In this document: piece after piece, positions 1 to 8,067 of the stretch
How positions within the stretch are numbered: the stretch's first letter is position 1
Layout: the number at the start of each line of letters is the position of its first letter
Source of the DNA: Hymenobacter sp. H14-R3
Lineage (GTDB): Bacteria > Bacteroidota > Bacteroidia > Cytophagales > Hymenobacteraceae
Length of the DNA stretch: 64,000 nucleotides
Direction of reading: 5' to 3'
Assembly (NCBI RefSeq): GCF_030063445.1
Contig: NZ_JASITD010000022.1
Span: forward strand, 1-64,000
Position numbers and translations under genes: made by a program
Notes under the pieces: generated by a model
What the model was told of the DNA's origin: nothing
The model's database searches: none
Seen by the model: the letters and a program-made list of their open reading frames with translations, nothing else

Positions 1-1
1 G

Positions 2-109
2 GTAGAACAGTGGCAAGACCGCCAGAATGCGCGGCCCAAGCCCCGCAACTGGCAATTCAAAACGGCCGATGCTCGCATCAAACTTGCTAAATTATACCCG
101 ACTATCTAA
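2..109 (+). pseudogene. C-terminal end of an IS630-type transposase (cut by window edge)
   Basis: The first frame from base 2 reads about 35 codons to a TAA at 107-109. The peptide ends in a run containing NWQF, TADARIKL and LYPTI, which resembles the C-terminal signature of IS630-family DDE transposases. The rest of the gene lies outside the window, so I cannot say whether it is intact upstream. It is followed within about 20 bases by a remnant of a flavin dehydrogenase subunit, so the element has probably inserted into or next to that gene. The family call rests on a short motif. Confidence 0.6.
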
Positions 110-129
110 TGTTTTTCAACCACTAGCGC

Positions 130-300
130 GTGAGGCCAGCCGAGGCGCTAATTGCCGGCCAGCAGCCAAGCGAAAAGTTGTTTCGGCTGGCAGCAGCGGC
201 AGCTTTTGTCAATGCTCAGCCTCTTGAATACAATACTTTCAAGATACCCATAGGCCGTAACCTGCCGAGACGGGCTTTATTAGAAACCAGCAGCACGCAG
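130..300 (+). pseudogene. Remnant of the FAD-binding subunit of a xanthine/aldehyde dehydrogenase (C-terminal part)
   Basis: About 55 codons read PAEALIAG, PSEKLFRLAAAAA, AQPLEYNTFKI and RRALLE in order. This is the pattern of the C-terminal domain of CoxM/PaoB-type FAD subunits of molybdenum hydroxylases (family knowledge). No FAD-binding N-terminal half is present, because the sequence upstream is an IS630 transposase tail. The same frame stays open to 381, but similarity fades after about 300. The next segment, from about 398, is the N-terminal part of the molybdopterin subunit. The order FAD subunit then molybdopterin subunit matches PaoABC-like operons, so both are relics of one operon. 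Confidence 0.65.
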
Positions 301-397
301 CACTTGCAAGGCCCGGCCGGTACCGCTTTTGCGGCCAGCGTGGGCGGCATGGCCAGCCAGGTTGCTACTCCTGCCAATTAAATTACTCTATATACTG

Positions 398-960
398 ACG
401 GAAGCTACTGACCAACTGCTCGCCCGCGTAGACGGACGGCTCAAAGTGATGGGTGGCTCCCGCTATACCGCCTAATGGGACCTGCCGGGCCTCACCTACG
501 GCGTGCTCTTGACCAGCGCCATTGCGCGCGGTTACGGAGTGCACGCTGGATGTGCAGGAAGCGCAACATGCTCCCAGAGTGCTGGCATTGCTCACATAAC
601 TGGATGCGCCGCGCCTGCAATCCATCACTGATAAGGTGGGGCAAGCGCTATCTCATGGCGAGGGTGATACTACTGAAACGCTTCATTCTCTGCAAGATGT
701 GACTAAGGTGTACGCATCAAAACCGCTGGCCCTGGTGGCCAACACGCACGAAAGGGCTCGCCACGCCGCCATGCCAGTGCGAATCACTCACGAGGAAAGT
801 AAGCCGGAGCTTGTGGTGGCCACCGCGAGCCGGCAGACGCTACCCGAATCGTTTACGGGCAGTCAGGAGGAGAAAATGCAAGTGACCATCGGCGACCCAA
901 AGGCGGCGCTAGCGGCCGCGCCGGTGCAGTTAGAGCAGTTCCCAAATCAGTGTACAGATT
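398..960 (+). pseudogene. Remnant of the molybdopterin-binding subunit of a xanthine/aldehyde dehydrogenase (PaoC/XdhA-like, N-terminal part)
   Basis: Translation gives VDGRLKVMGGSRYTA, then a TAA at 474, then WDLPGLTYGVLLTSAIARG. After a frame change near 540 the next frame reads LDVQEAQHAPRVLALLT, a TAA near 598, then ITDKVGQALSHGEGDTTE, YASKPLALVANTHERARHAA and VTIGDPKAALAAAPVQLEQ. These are the N-terminal landmarks of the large molybdenum-cofactor subunit of xanthine dehydrogenase-family enzymes. The gene is dead: it has at least two in-frame stops and one frameshift, similarity ends near 945, and an IS5-type element begins at about 998. I could not find the molybdenum-binding C-terminal part on the far side of the element. 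Confidence 0.72.
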
Positions 961-993
961 GGCTAAAGCCGGCAGTCCGCACCGTACACCGAC

Positions 994-1847
994 CTAGAGC
1001 CTGTTATGTACTTATGAGCGGTTTGACGTGTCGCGCCAGTATGATGCCGAGAAAAACGAGGAAGTGAAGTTGCTGCAAGCTACTGGCGAGGCGTTCGTAA
1101 TCGCGGACCAGCCGGCGGGAACGACTCAGCCAAGCAAAGGTGCGCTTTACGACCCAGCGCCGAGGTGGGAGCACAAAACCCGTCTGCCTTTCTGGTTTTT
1201 TAACTACTTGCAAGTCAATGTCATGCACAGCCGCCGCGTATTCTGCCTCCTCCCCCGTATAGCCTGCATCTCCGAAGACGACCTGCACGGTTTGGCCCAT
1301 CCGCTACTGAACTTGGTGGCACAGTTCCCCCACCTGTGCCCGCTCCTGTTCGTTGGCCGGCGTTATGACCACACTCAGTAAATGGCCCAGCGTGTCGACG
1401 GCGATGTGGGCCGTGCTGCCCTTGCGCCGTTTGCCCCAGTTGTAGCCCGCCCGGTGGCCACTTTCCGGCGTGCTTTGCAACACGCACCCGTCGAGGCTAA
1501 CGGCCGTGGGCGTGGCTGCCCGCTCCAGTAAAAGGCGCTGCAACTCGTTCAAATCATGCACCATGTCTTCAAGTACGCGAGCATCCCGCCAGCGCTGCCA
1601 CTGCTGGTAAAACCGTGGCCCACGGCGGCAGGTCGTGAGGCAGAGAGCACCAGGGGTAACCCGTGTGGGCCAGATAACGCAAGCCGTTGAACAGGGCGCG
1701 CAAGGCAATTCCCGCTGGGGCGCATCTTCGCGCAGCAGTACCAGATCCGGGGCTACAAAGGCCCACTCGTCATCACTTACATCGCTGGGATAGCTTCGAA
1801 CAACTGTTATACCCCAAGTTACGCCCCAAGTGCATAACACGCTCTAG
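994..1847. mobile_element. IS5-family insertion sequence (decayed), with terminal inverted repeats
   Basis: The left end at 998 reads AGCCTGTTATGTACTT and the right end, read on the other strand from 1843, reads AGCGTGTTATGCACTT, so the ends are imperfect inverted repeats. CTAG occurs immediately outside both ends (994-997 and 1844-1847), which fits a short target duplication, although CTAG is palindromic and could also be part of the repeat. The unit is about 846 bases, usual for small IS5-family elements. It carries one transposase frame on the minus strand. It interrupts, or lies directly beside, the molybdopterin subunit remnant. Confidence 0.75.
1004..1840 (-). pseudogene. IS5-family transposase, broken by two frameshifts and a nonsense codon
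   Basis: Read leftwards, the protein begins near 1830 with YPSDVSDDEW, as in IS5 transposases. Near 1715 one base is missing (a tyrosine codon is shortened) and the reading moves to another frame carrying ALRALFNGLRYLAHTGYPW and LPHDLPPWATV. Near 1613 one extra T restores the first frame (YQQWQRW, VSLDGCVLQSTPESG, KGSTAHIAVDTLGHLL). At 1304-1306 a TAG interrupts the frame, which then continues in the same phase with VFGDAGYTGEEAEYAA and WVVKRTFAWLSRSRRLVRDYE, the C-terminal part with the catalytic glutamate region. The open frame at 1840 starts with GTG inside the terminal repeat, so the original start is uncertain. Confidence 0.82.
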
Positions 1848-2410
1848 GAACTACTCTAGCCAGTGGCAACTCTCTCAAGAGTTTGCACGCCGCAAAAACA
1901 GCCTTGCCCATCACAAATACTTGGCGGCGGTAGTCGTTAGTACTGCATAAGATGCGGCTGGTGCTAGTTGCAACACCTTGCTGAGTCGGCTTGGCCTGTA
2001 GCGCCTATACTGCGGCAGCCGACCGCAGGAAATCCACGCAGTGGAAATGGCGCATTTGGAGTATAAAATCCAAGAAGAACTGACAGGCCACTGCCGCATC
2101 GGTAGCGGTGAAGATGGGCGGCTAGTCGTCGCCCCACTACGAGTAAAATATGGCCCACTAGCAGTCATCGTGCGGCAGGCTAAGGCCATCGTAGCTCCGC
2201 GTGTTGATGGCACAGTTCGCTGGGTTGCAGCCTTTTGCTTCGACGTGGCAGGCTAGCTCAACGGTGGTCATGGCGGGTGGCTTCAGGTAGCCGAAATGAA
2301 GGACAATCTTTGATTTGATAGCAAATAACTAATAATACATTGTTTATCAGTTAATTAAGAGGCATATAGCTCCGTTATTGGCAAGCTGAAGCTTATCCTA
2401 CACTGCTTTT
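1848..2410. other. Gene-free stretch, no recognisable content
   Basis: Short open frames exist on both strands, for example 2041-2256 on the plus strand, but none has a recognisable motif, a credible start context or clear coding character. Its position beside decayed genes suggests further degraded sequence that I cannot identify. The last 120 bases before 2410 are clearly AT-rich compared with the flanks. Confidence 0.4.
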
Positions 2411-3562
2411 TTAGAAATTTAGTCTTATCGGTGTGTTCTTGGGAGTGCGATACGTTTTGAGCCAGGCTTTCAGCGCGGTAGGGTCGTGCTCGAAGGCCAG
2501 TACCTCGGCGGCCAGCTGCTTGGTTTTGGCTTCAAGCTGCTGCTTTTGCTGCTGGTAGTCGTAGTCGATGCCGGAGGCGGTGCGGGTGTAGAAAAACGAG
2601 CGGCCGGTGAAGGCGGCCAAGTCCTGCTGCTCATTGAAAAGAGTTTGGTCCAACTCCTGCACCTGCTCTTTGAGCAGCTTGTTGTAGTAGCGCAACTGGT
2701 CTTCGGCCAAACTTTCGAGGTGGCTTTGGTCAATACGCTGCAACTCTAGTTGCAGGCGCAACAAGGTAAGCAGCTCGTTGGCCTCGTAAGCGGTGGTTAC
2801 TTGCTTTAGCAGTTCAGTTTTGCGGTCTTTTTCGGCTTCATCGCGCTCCAGGTCGGGGTGCAGGTGCTTCACCAAGTCCATGTAGAGGGTGCGCACTGCT
2901 TTGGTGATGTTCTTTTCCTCGGCTTGCTTCTTGTCTTCGGCGGCCTGCTGCTTGGGGCTTTTCTTGCGCTTGGCACGCTGGGCCTCGCGGGCCTGCTCCT
3001 CGGCTTCGTAGGCGGTTTCGCGCTCGGCCATCACTTGGTCGACGTAGGCGCGGAATTTTTCGGGCGTGCTCACGTCCATGGCGGGGTCAAACTCGATGCC
3101 GTATTGCAGAGTGAAGAGCTGCTTCATCATATCGGCCGTGGCCTGGTCGGCAGCGGCTTCTTCGGCGGCGCTGGGCGGCGGGGCAGTGTATTTGTCGATG
3201 ACGGGCTGCAAGTCGGGAAAGCCTTTTTGGGGCAGGTCGTGGCAGCCGTGGGCGATGAGGTCGGCCACTTTCGTGCGCTCGCCCTTCGTGAGCTTGTAGG
3301 TATCGTGGGCCAAGTCGAGCACGCGTACCAAGCTGGCGCGCGCCTCGTTGTGCTGGTGCTGCAAGGGGCGGTACTCGTTTTGCACGCGCTGGCGAAGCCG
3401 GGTGGCAGCTTCGCGGAAATCGCGGGCCTCTTTTTCGAGTTTGACAATGCGCTTGGTGAGGCGGTTAAACTCTTTCTGCGCCTTGGAAAGTGCGCTGGTA
3501 TCGGTGCCAGCCGCCTGGATATGGACTATTTGCACTTTGGGAGCAACTGGTTTTTTAGCCAT
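2411..3562 (-). CDS. J-domain-like coiled-coil protein
   Basis: A 383-residue soluble protein with no signal peptide. Residues 20-75 and 160-225 are charged and predicted coiled coil (many K, E, Q, R). At about 222-265 it has a J-domain-like segment: LYMDLVKHLHPD with HPD at 235-237, followed by K/E-rich helix and TTAYEANELLTLL. J-domains use HPD to stimulate Hsp70 ATPase (family knowledge). The HPD here is internal rather than near the N-terminus as in DnaJ, there is no zinc finger or G/F region, and the C-terminal 110 residues are helical with several DYDYQQQKQ-type repeats. It is probably a specialised Hsp70 co-chaperone or a protein that reuses the fold. Its partner is unknown. It stands alone downstream of a hypothetical gene on the same strand. 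Confidence 0.75.
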   Translation of the reverse strand: MAKKPVAPKVQIVHIQAAGTDTSALSKAQKEFNRLTKRIVKLEKEARDFREAATRLRQRVQNEYRPLQHQHNEARASLVRVLDLAHDTYKLTKGERTKVADLIAHGCHDLPQKGFPDLQPVIDKYTAPPPSAAEEAAADQATADMMKQLFTLQYGIEFDPAMDVSTPEKFRAYVDQVMAERETAYEAEEQAREAQRAKRKKSPKQQAAEDKKQAEEKNITKAVRTLYMDLVKHLHPDLERDEAEKDRKTELLKQVTTAYEANELLTLLRLQLELQRIDQSHLESLAEDQLRYYNKLLKEQVQELDQTLFNEQQDLAAFTGRSFFYTRTASGIDYDYQQQKQQLEAKTKQLAAEVLAFEHDPTALKAWLKTYRTPKNTPIRLNF

Positions 3563-3676
3563 AAGAACTGTGTGGCATGGAGCCGCGAAATAATGCTGAT
3601 TCGGCAGTTTTGTTGGTCAACCACTGGCGCGAGCTTAGCATAGCTTAACTCACGTCGGTTTTTATAAAAGAATGTT

Positions 3677-4129
3677 TTAAGGATTATAACCCCGCTTTCT
3701 ACTCTCGCAAGGAGCCTCCGTGAGAATTGTCCAGCAAACAACCATCTCGGCATTATTTTCTTGCTGTGGCTGCACAAGAACCGGTTCAAAGATTGCCTCG
3801 GCAATCAGGTAATCATGCTCATCAATTCCGAGACGGCCCTCCAATAGTATTGTCAGTTGCTCGCCCCGTGTCTGGTCAGATGGCAAGAAGGGATGATGCT
3901 CCTCCCCTACTGCTTTTACCTTGGATGCTACTTCGTATTTCTTCCACAATCTCCAGCGCTCAAGCTCTAGTTGCAATACTTCTTTTGACACTGGACTTAA
4001 CTTATACCAATCGCCAAGGCCATTACCTATGTTAGACCACTGACTTTCAAAGAAATAGGGTTGCCCGTTGTAATCAGCAATTCCCGACCTGGGACCATCA
4101 TACCAGTCCAATGAATACACGTAATCCAT
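3677..4129 (-). CDS. Hypothetical protein, 150 residues
   Basis: I do not recognise the family. The protein begins MDYVYSLDWYDGPRSGIADYNGQPYFF and is acidic and rich in W, Y and E, with no signal peptide and no membrane segment. The N-terminal 40 residues look like a small beta-rich domain that recurs in proteins with no assigned function, and the segment around 60-75 (LELERWRLWKKYE) is a charged helix. It starts 18 bases after the acyl-CoA carboxylase gene on the same strand and may be cotranscribed with it, but base composition is somewhat more AT-rich than in that gene, so it may be an accessory insertion. Confidence 0.65.
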   Translation of the reverse strand: MDYVYSLDWYDGPRSGIADYNGQPYFFESQWSNIGNGLGDWYKLSPVSKEVLQLELERWRLWKKYEVASKVKAVGEEHHPFLPSDQTRGEQLTILLEGRLGIDEHDYLIAEAIFEPVLVQPQQENNAEMVVCWTILTEAPCESRKRGYNP

Positions 4130-4147
4130 ACTGCTAAGTATTTTACC

Positions 4148-5776
4148 TCACACCTGGATAACCCCCACGTTGTACGCCTTCTCAATCGGCGCATGGTTGG
4201 CGGCCGAAATCCCCTCCGAAATAACCTTGCGCGTTTCGAGCGGGTCGATAACGGCATCGACCCAGAGGCGGGCAGCGGCGTAGTAGGGCGATAATTGCTC
4301 CTCGTAGCGGGCCTTGATGCGGTCGAGCAACTCCTTTTCCGCTTCGGGGGTAATGACTTGGCCTTTAGATTTTAGGGAGGCGACCTGGATTTGCAGCAGG
4401 GTGTTGGCAGCAGCGGCCCCGCTCATTACGGCGAGCTGGGCGGTGGGCCAGGCCACGATGAGGCGCGGGTCGTAGGCCTTGCCGCACATGGCGTAGTTGC
4501 CAGCACCGTAGCTGTTGCCTACTACCACGGTGAACTTGGGTACTACGCTGTTGGCCATGGCGTTAACCATTTTTGCGCCGTCCTTGATGATGCCGCCTTG
4601 CTCGCTGGCCGAGCCCACCATGAAGCCCGATACGTCGTGCAGGAATACCAGCGGAATGCGCTTCTGGTTGCAATTCATGATGAAGCGGGCGGCCTTATCG
4701 GCCGAGTCGGAGTAGATGACGCCACCCATCTGCATGCCGGTTTTCTTGCTTTTTACGATTTTGCGCTGATTGGCCACGATGCCCACGGCCCAGCCGTCGA
4801 TGCGAGCGAGGCCGCAAATAAGCGTCTGGCCGTAGAGGTCTTTGTAGGGCTCAAACTCGGAGTTATCGACCAGGCGATTGATAATTTCCATCATGTCGTA
4901 GGGCTTGGCGCGGTCGCTGGGCAGCTGGCCGTAGAGCTCCTTTTCGTCGAGGCGGGGCGCGGCGGGCGCGGCGCGGCTGAAGCCGGCGGTGGGCTGCGCG
5001 CCCATTTTGTCGAAGATGTTGCGGATGTGGTTGAGCGCCTCCTCGTCGGTGTCGAACTTGTAGTCCGTGACGCCCGATACCTCAGAGTGCATGGCTGCGC
5101 CGCCCAGGGCCTCATTATCAATGGTTTCGCCGATGGCAGATTTTACCAGGTAGGAGCCGGCCAGGAATACCGAGCCGGTGCCGTTTACTATCATGGCCTC
5201 GTCGCTCATGATGGGCAGGTAGGCCCCGCCAGCTACGCAGGGGCCCATAATGGCTGAAATCTGGACGATGCCCATGCTGCTCATCACCGCGTTGTTGCGG
5301 AAAATGCGGCCGAAGTGCTCCTTATCAGGGAAAATCTCGTCCTGCATGGGCAGGTACACGCCCGCCGAATCGACGAGGTAGATGATAGGGAGCTTATTCT
5401 CGATGCTAATTTCCTGGGCCCGCAGGTTCTTTTTGGCCGTGATGGGAAACCACGCGCCGGCCTTCACGGTGGCATCGTTGGCCACTACCACGCACTGGCG
5501 GCCCTGCACGTAGCCCATTACCACTACCACGCCGCCGCCGGGGCAGCCGCCTTCGTCCTGGTACATGCCTTCGCCGGCGAAGGCCCCGATTTCGACCCGG
5601 GCCGCGCCCTTATCTAATAGGTAGTCAACGCGTTCGCGGGCGGTGAGCTTGCCCTTGGCTTTGTGGGCGGCAATACGCTTTTCGCCACCGCCGAGGGATA
5701 CGTTGGCCAGCTTCTGGCGCAGCTTAAAAGTTAGTTGCTTGAGCTGGTCTTCGTTGCGATTAAACTCGATATTCAT
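4148..5776 (-). CDS. Acyl-CoA carboxylase, carboxyltransferase (beta) subunit
   Basis: The 542-residue protein is a biotin-dependent acyl-CoA carboxylase beta subunit of the propionyl-/methylcrotonyl-CoA carboxylase type. It transfers carboxyl from carboxybiotin to an acyl-CoA in the cytoplasm. Visible family features are the N-terminal GGGEKRIAAHKAKGKLTARER segment, the glycine-rich oxyanion loops around GPCVAGGAYLPIMSDE (first crotonase half) and GNSYGAGNYAMCGKAYDPR (second half), and HDVSGFMVG. Length is typical. I chose the ATG at 5776; the frame is open to 5866, but that extension lies in an intergenic hairpin and has no family counterpart. The substrate cannot be read from sequence. No alpha (biotin carboxylase/BCCP) subunit is adjacent, so it must be elsewhere. 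Confidence 0.93.
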   Translation of the reverse strand: MNIEFNRNEDQLKQLTFKLRQKLANVSLGGGEKRIAAHKAKGKLTARERVDYLLDKGAARVEIGAFAGEGMYQDEGGCPGGGVVVVMGYVQGRQCVVVANDATVKAGAWFPITAKKNLRAQEISIENKLPIIYLVDSAGVYLPMQDEIFPDKEHFGRIFRNNAVMSSMGIVQISAIMGPCVAGGAYLPIMSDEAMIVNGTGSVFLAGSYLVKSAIGETIDNEALGGAAMHSEVSGVTDYKFDTDEEALNHIRNIFDKMGAQPTAGFSRAAPAAPRLDEKELYGQLPSDRAKPYDMMEIINRLVDNSEFEPYKDLYGQTLICGLARIDGWAVGIVANQRKIVKSKKTGMQMGGVIYSDSADKAARFIMNCNQKRIPLVFLHDVSGFMVGSASEQGGIIKDGAKMVNAMANSVVPKFTVVVGNSYGAGNYAMCGKAYDPRLIVAWPTAQLAVMSGAAAANTLLQIQVASLKSKGQVITPEAEKELLDRIKARYEEQLSPYYAAARLWVDAVIDPLETRKVISEGISAANHAPIEKAYNVGVIQV

Positions 5777-5794
5777 GTGGGTGGGATAGAATGA

Positions 5795-5870
5795 TAGCGT
5801 GGACTCTGTGAGTCCGCGCGTGGGAACGTTGTTCAGTGATAACACGCGCGGACTCGCAGAGTCCACGCTA
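5795..5870. repeat. Intergenic hairpin, 28-base arms
   Basis: Arms at 5795-5822 and 5843-5870 are inverted copies with one mismatch and a 20-base loop. The outer ends read TAGCGTGGACTC. It lies upstream of the carboxylase ATG and downstream of the MCE-gene terminator. I found no second copy in this window. It resembles a REP- or MITE-like palindrome rather than a terminator because no T-run follows. Confidence 0.85.
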
Positions 5871-5871
5871 C

Positions 5872-5901
5872 AAAAAAACCCGCCTTTGGGGGGCGGGTTT
5901 C
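5872..5901 (-). terminator. Rho-independent terminator of the MCE-protein gene
   Basis: On the minus strand a GC-rich stem AACCCGCC/GGCGGGTT with a short loop is followed by seven T. It sits 30 bases after the stop codon of the MlaD-like gene and points the right way for it. Confidence 0.8.
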
Positions 5902-5930
5902 AAAGATACTAGGCGCGGCAGCAGGGCGGC

Positions 5931-6941
5931 CTAATTGGTGAGGGCGGGGGCGGTGGTCACCTTTTTGGTTTCAGTGGTCACGGTGCCATCGGGGCTTTTG
6001 GTAACTTCCTTCTTTGTTTTATCCTTGCCGCCGCCAAATACCGAGAAGTGCACGTAGCGCTTGGGGTTAGCCTTCATGTCGGAAATCAGCGCGTTGGAGC
6101 TAGCGGCCGTGGCGTTCAGGTTGTTGTAGAGCAAGGTATCGTTGATGAGCTTACCGAGCGAGCCGGTTTTATCGTTAAGGGCAGCGCTCACGCCTTTCAG
6201 CGACGTTTGGGCTTCTACCAACGTTGCGTTGAGGTTGCGCAGGGCCGGGCCCACCGGAGCCGCCTTCAGCGAATCGGACAGCTGGCTGAAGTTGGTAGCA
6301 ATGCGGTCGAGCTTGGCCGTGCTCTTATTGAGGGCGGCGCTCATTTGGGCAAAGTTGCGGGTTATCTGGTTGATATTAGCCTGGTTAGCAGTAATGAGGC
6401 GCTGCAAGGCTTCAGTGCTTTCGCGGGCCCCCACCAACGTACCCTGAATATTGGTCTGGGCATCCTTATTCAGGAAGCCGTTGATGTGCGAGAGCGTCGA
6501 GTTTACAGTATCGAGCAACACTGTGGCGCGGGCCTGCACAATGTCGGTGATGCTCACGGCGGTAGTGGTTTTCAGAGTTTCGCCACCACTGAACTTCTTG
6601 GAATCGGGGCCCAAAATAAGGGTAATCGTTTTGGAACCCAGCAGCGAGCCACTCAGGCCAGCCCTGGTTGAGTCGCCAAGTTCAATGCTCTTATCCAGCT
6701 CCAGAGAAGTTTTAATCGAGTTATTCTTGTCAGGCTGCAACTCCAGGTTTTTTACCTGGCCCACTTTAATACCGTTGAGGATAACGGGCGCGCCCACATT
6801 GAGGCCGTCTACTTTAGGGTAAATGGCATAATAGGTACGGTCGCTGGAGAGCAAGTTGCTACCTCGCAGAAAGTTAAACCCCACGGCCAAGGCAATGAGC
6901 GCCACTACGGCCAACAGGCCCACTTTTATTTCTTTAGACAC
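5931..6941 (-). CDS. MCE/MlaD-family lipid transport protein
   Basis: This 336-residue protein has one N-terminal membrane helix (about residues 7-26) after a short charged start MSKEIKVG, as in MlaD proteins. An MCE domain follows (about 38-115), with the typical GLNVGAPVILNGIKVGQV core. Residues 140-290 are amphipathic helix and the last 35 residues are a K/T-rich tail. Family members sit in the inner membrane as substrate-binding subunits of ABC systems that move phospholipids between membranes. No permease or ATPase gene adjoins it here. It is read in the same direction as the amidase gene upstream, separated by 140 bases, and ends at a clear terminator. Confidence 0.88.
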   Translation of the reverse strand: MSKEIKVGLLAVVALIALAVGFNFLRGSNLLSSDRTYYAIYPKVDGLNVGAPVILNGIKVGQVKNLELQPDKNNSIKTSLELDKSIELGDSTRAGLSGSLLGSKTITLILGPDSKKFSGGETLKTTTAVSITDIVQARATVLLDTVNSTLSHINGFLNKDAQTNIQGTLVGARESTEALQRLITANQANINQITRNFAQMSAALNKSTAKLDRIATNFSQLSDSLKAAPVGPALRNLNATLVEAQTSLKGVSAALNDKTGSLGKLINDTLLYNNLNATAASSNALISDMKANPKRYVHFSVFGGGKDKTKKEVTKSPDGTVTTETKKVTTAPALTN

Positions 6942-7081
6942 AGGAAGATAGATTTAAGCTGAGATGGGCCAACTGAAGGATGGGTATTAGGCCGCCAATG
7001 GTTGCGTTGGCCGGCGATACTAGCGCCCTTAACGGCAAATGCTGGCCAGATGTTAGGCTAGTGAATGGGCCTAATCTCAGC

Positions 7082-7972
7082 TTACTCGCCGCGGGTACCC
7101 TCCAGGTCGTGCTTGTACTCGCGAAAGGCCCGGTAAATACCGTTGGCAATAGCCTGCTGGCCCACTTTATCGTCGAGGTAGTTCTCCTCGCCACGGTCAG
7201 TGAGAAAGCCAGCTTCCACCAATACGGAGGGCATCGTAGACTTCCAGAGCACAATAAAGCCGGCCTGCTTTATACCGCGCGAGCTGCGCCCCACGCTGGT
7301 ACGAAACTGCCGGTCGATGCGCTGGGCCAGCCGCAATGAATTGGTGAGGTAGGCGCTTTGGAACAGCGAAAATAAAATGTGCGACTGCGGCGAGCGCGGG
7401 TCGAAGCCATCGTAGCGACGCTTGTAGTCTTTTTCTTGCAGAATAACCGAGTTTTCGCGCTGAGCCACGCCCAGGTTAGCGTCGGTTTTGTGCAGGCCCA
7501 TGGTCCAGACTTCGGTGCCGCGCGCGCCCTTGGGGCCAGCGTTGCAGTGCACCGAAATAAAAAGGTCGGCGTGGTTGCGGTTGGCAATGGCGGCGCGCTC
7601 ATCGAGCTCGATAAACACGTCCGTTTTGCGGGTGTAAATGACCCGCACGCCGGGCGAGCCGGCCTCAATCTGGCGGCCCAGATTCTTGATGATGGCCAGG
7701 GCCACATCGGCCTCGTGGGCGCTGGCACCGTTGCAGCCAATGTCTTTGCCGCCGTGGCCGGCATCGAGCACCACCGTGCGCAGGCGGTAGCGGGTGGGGT
7801 CCATATCGGCGCCGGAGGCATCGGGGCGCGGGGCCACCGAGTCGGGGGCGGGGGCAGCTACTACCTGCTGCCGCACGGGCGGCAGGGGCCGGGGGCTGGT
7901 GAGCGAGTCCTGGGCATTGAGCACCGGGCATTGGGCACTCAGCAGGATACAGGTCAGCGCAATAATCCGCAC
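7082..7972 (-). CDS. N-acetylmuramoyl-L-alanine amidase (Amidase_3/AmiC type)
   Basis: A zinc amidase that cleaves the lactyl-L-alanine bond between glycan strand and stem peptide of peptidoglycan. Visible motifs are VVLDAGHGGKDIG (first zinc histidine), a glutamate in the ELDERAAIANR region, LFISVHCNAG (second histidine) and VLVEAGFLTDRGEE (catalytic glutamate). The frame is open without an ATG to 8053 (TTG). I prefer the GTG at 7970-7972, which puts a signal peptide (VRIIALTCILLSA... to AQ) at the N-terminus; the start is uncertain. A proline/alanine-rich linker of about 50 residues follows the signal. The upstream TTG would lie inside the promoter of the divergent lptD gene. The product is periplasmic. 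Confidence 0.9.
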   Translation of the reverse strand: MRIIALTCILLSAQCPVLNAQDSLTSPRPLPPVRQQVVAAPAPDSVAPRPDASGADMDPTRYRLRTVVLDAGHGGKDIGCNGASAHEADVALAIIKNLGRQIEAGSPGVRVIYTRKTDVFIELDERAAIANRNHADLFISVHCNAGPKGARGTEVWTMGLHKTDANLGVAQRENSVILQEKDYKRRYDGFDPRSPQSHILFSLFQSAYLTNSLRLAQRIDRQFRTSVGRSSRGIKQAGFIVLWKSTMPSVLVEAGFLTDRGEENYLDDKVGQQAIANGIYRAFREYKHDLEGTRGE

Positions 7973-8032
7973 GATGGTCGTTGGGTGAAAAAACCAGGCT
8001 ACTAGCAACCCTTGGTGGGGGTAGCGGCCTCT

Positions 8033-8040
8033 TATCTTTG
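8033..8040 (+). promoter_or_regulatory. Bacteroidota -7 box upstream of lptD
   Basis: TATCTTTG matches the TAnnTTTG -7 consensus. A TTG at 8012-8014 lies 18 bases upstream, the expected spacing for the -33 element. The lptD start at 8068 lies 27 bases downstream. Confidence 0.6.
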
Positions 8041-8067
8041 TAGTAAGCCTCAAAAGTAATTCACCCG

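Noticed and set aside
636..1067. 143-residue plus-strand frame as an intact gene
   Set aside because: Its first part is the middle of a broken molybdopterin subunit and its last part reads into the IS5 element, so it is a pseudogene piece.
2041..2256. 71-residue plus-strand frame in the gene-free stretch
   Set aside because: It has no recognisable motif, no good start context, and an open frame on the opposite strand of similar length. I could not assign it to the dehydrogenase remnants.
4391..5257. Long plus-strand frame opposite the carboxylase gene (and similar long frames opposite kup, kdpA, LptD and the GH genes)
   Set aside because: In GC-rich coding DNA long antisense frames are frequent; these lack motifs, and the other strand encodes well-conserved proteins.
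5777..5866. N-terminal extension of the acyl-CoA carboxylase frame
   Set aside because: It lies inside a 28-base-arm hairpin, has no family counterpart, and the ATG at 5776 gives the normal family start.
5901..5908. CAAAGATA, the inverse of a TATCTTTG -7 box, as promoter for the carboxylase gene
   Set aside because: A strong terminator stem on the same strand starts directly downstream of it, so productive transcription into the gene from here is doubtful. A chance match is likely at this length.
7973..8053. Amidase start at TTG 8053
   Set aside because: The extra 27 residues lie over the lptD promoter box and do not resemble a signal peptide; the GTG at 7972 gives one directly. The start remains open.
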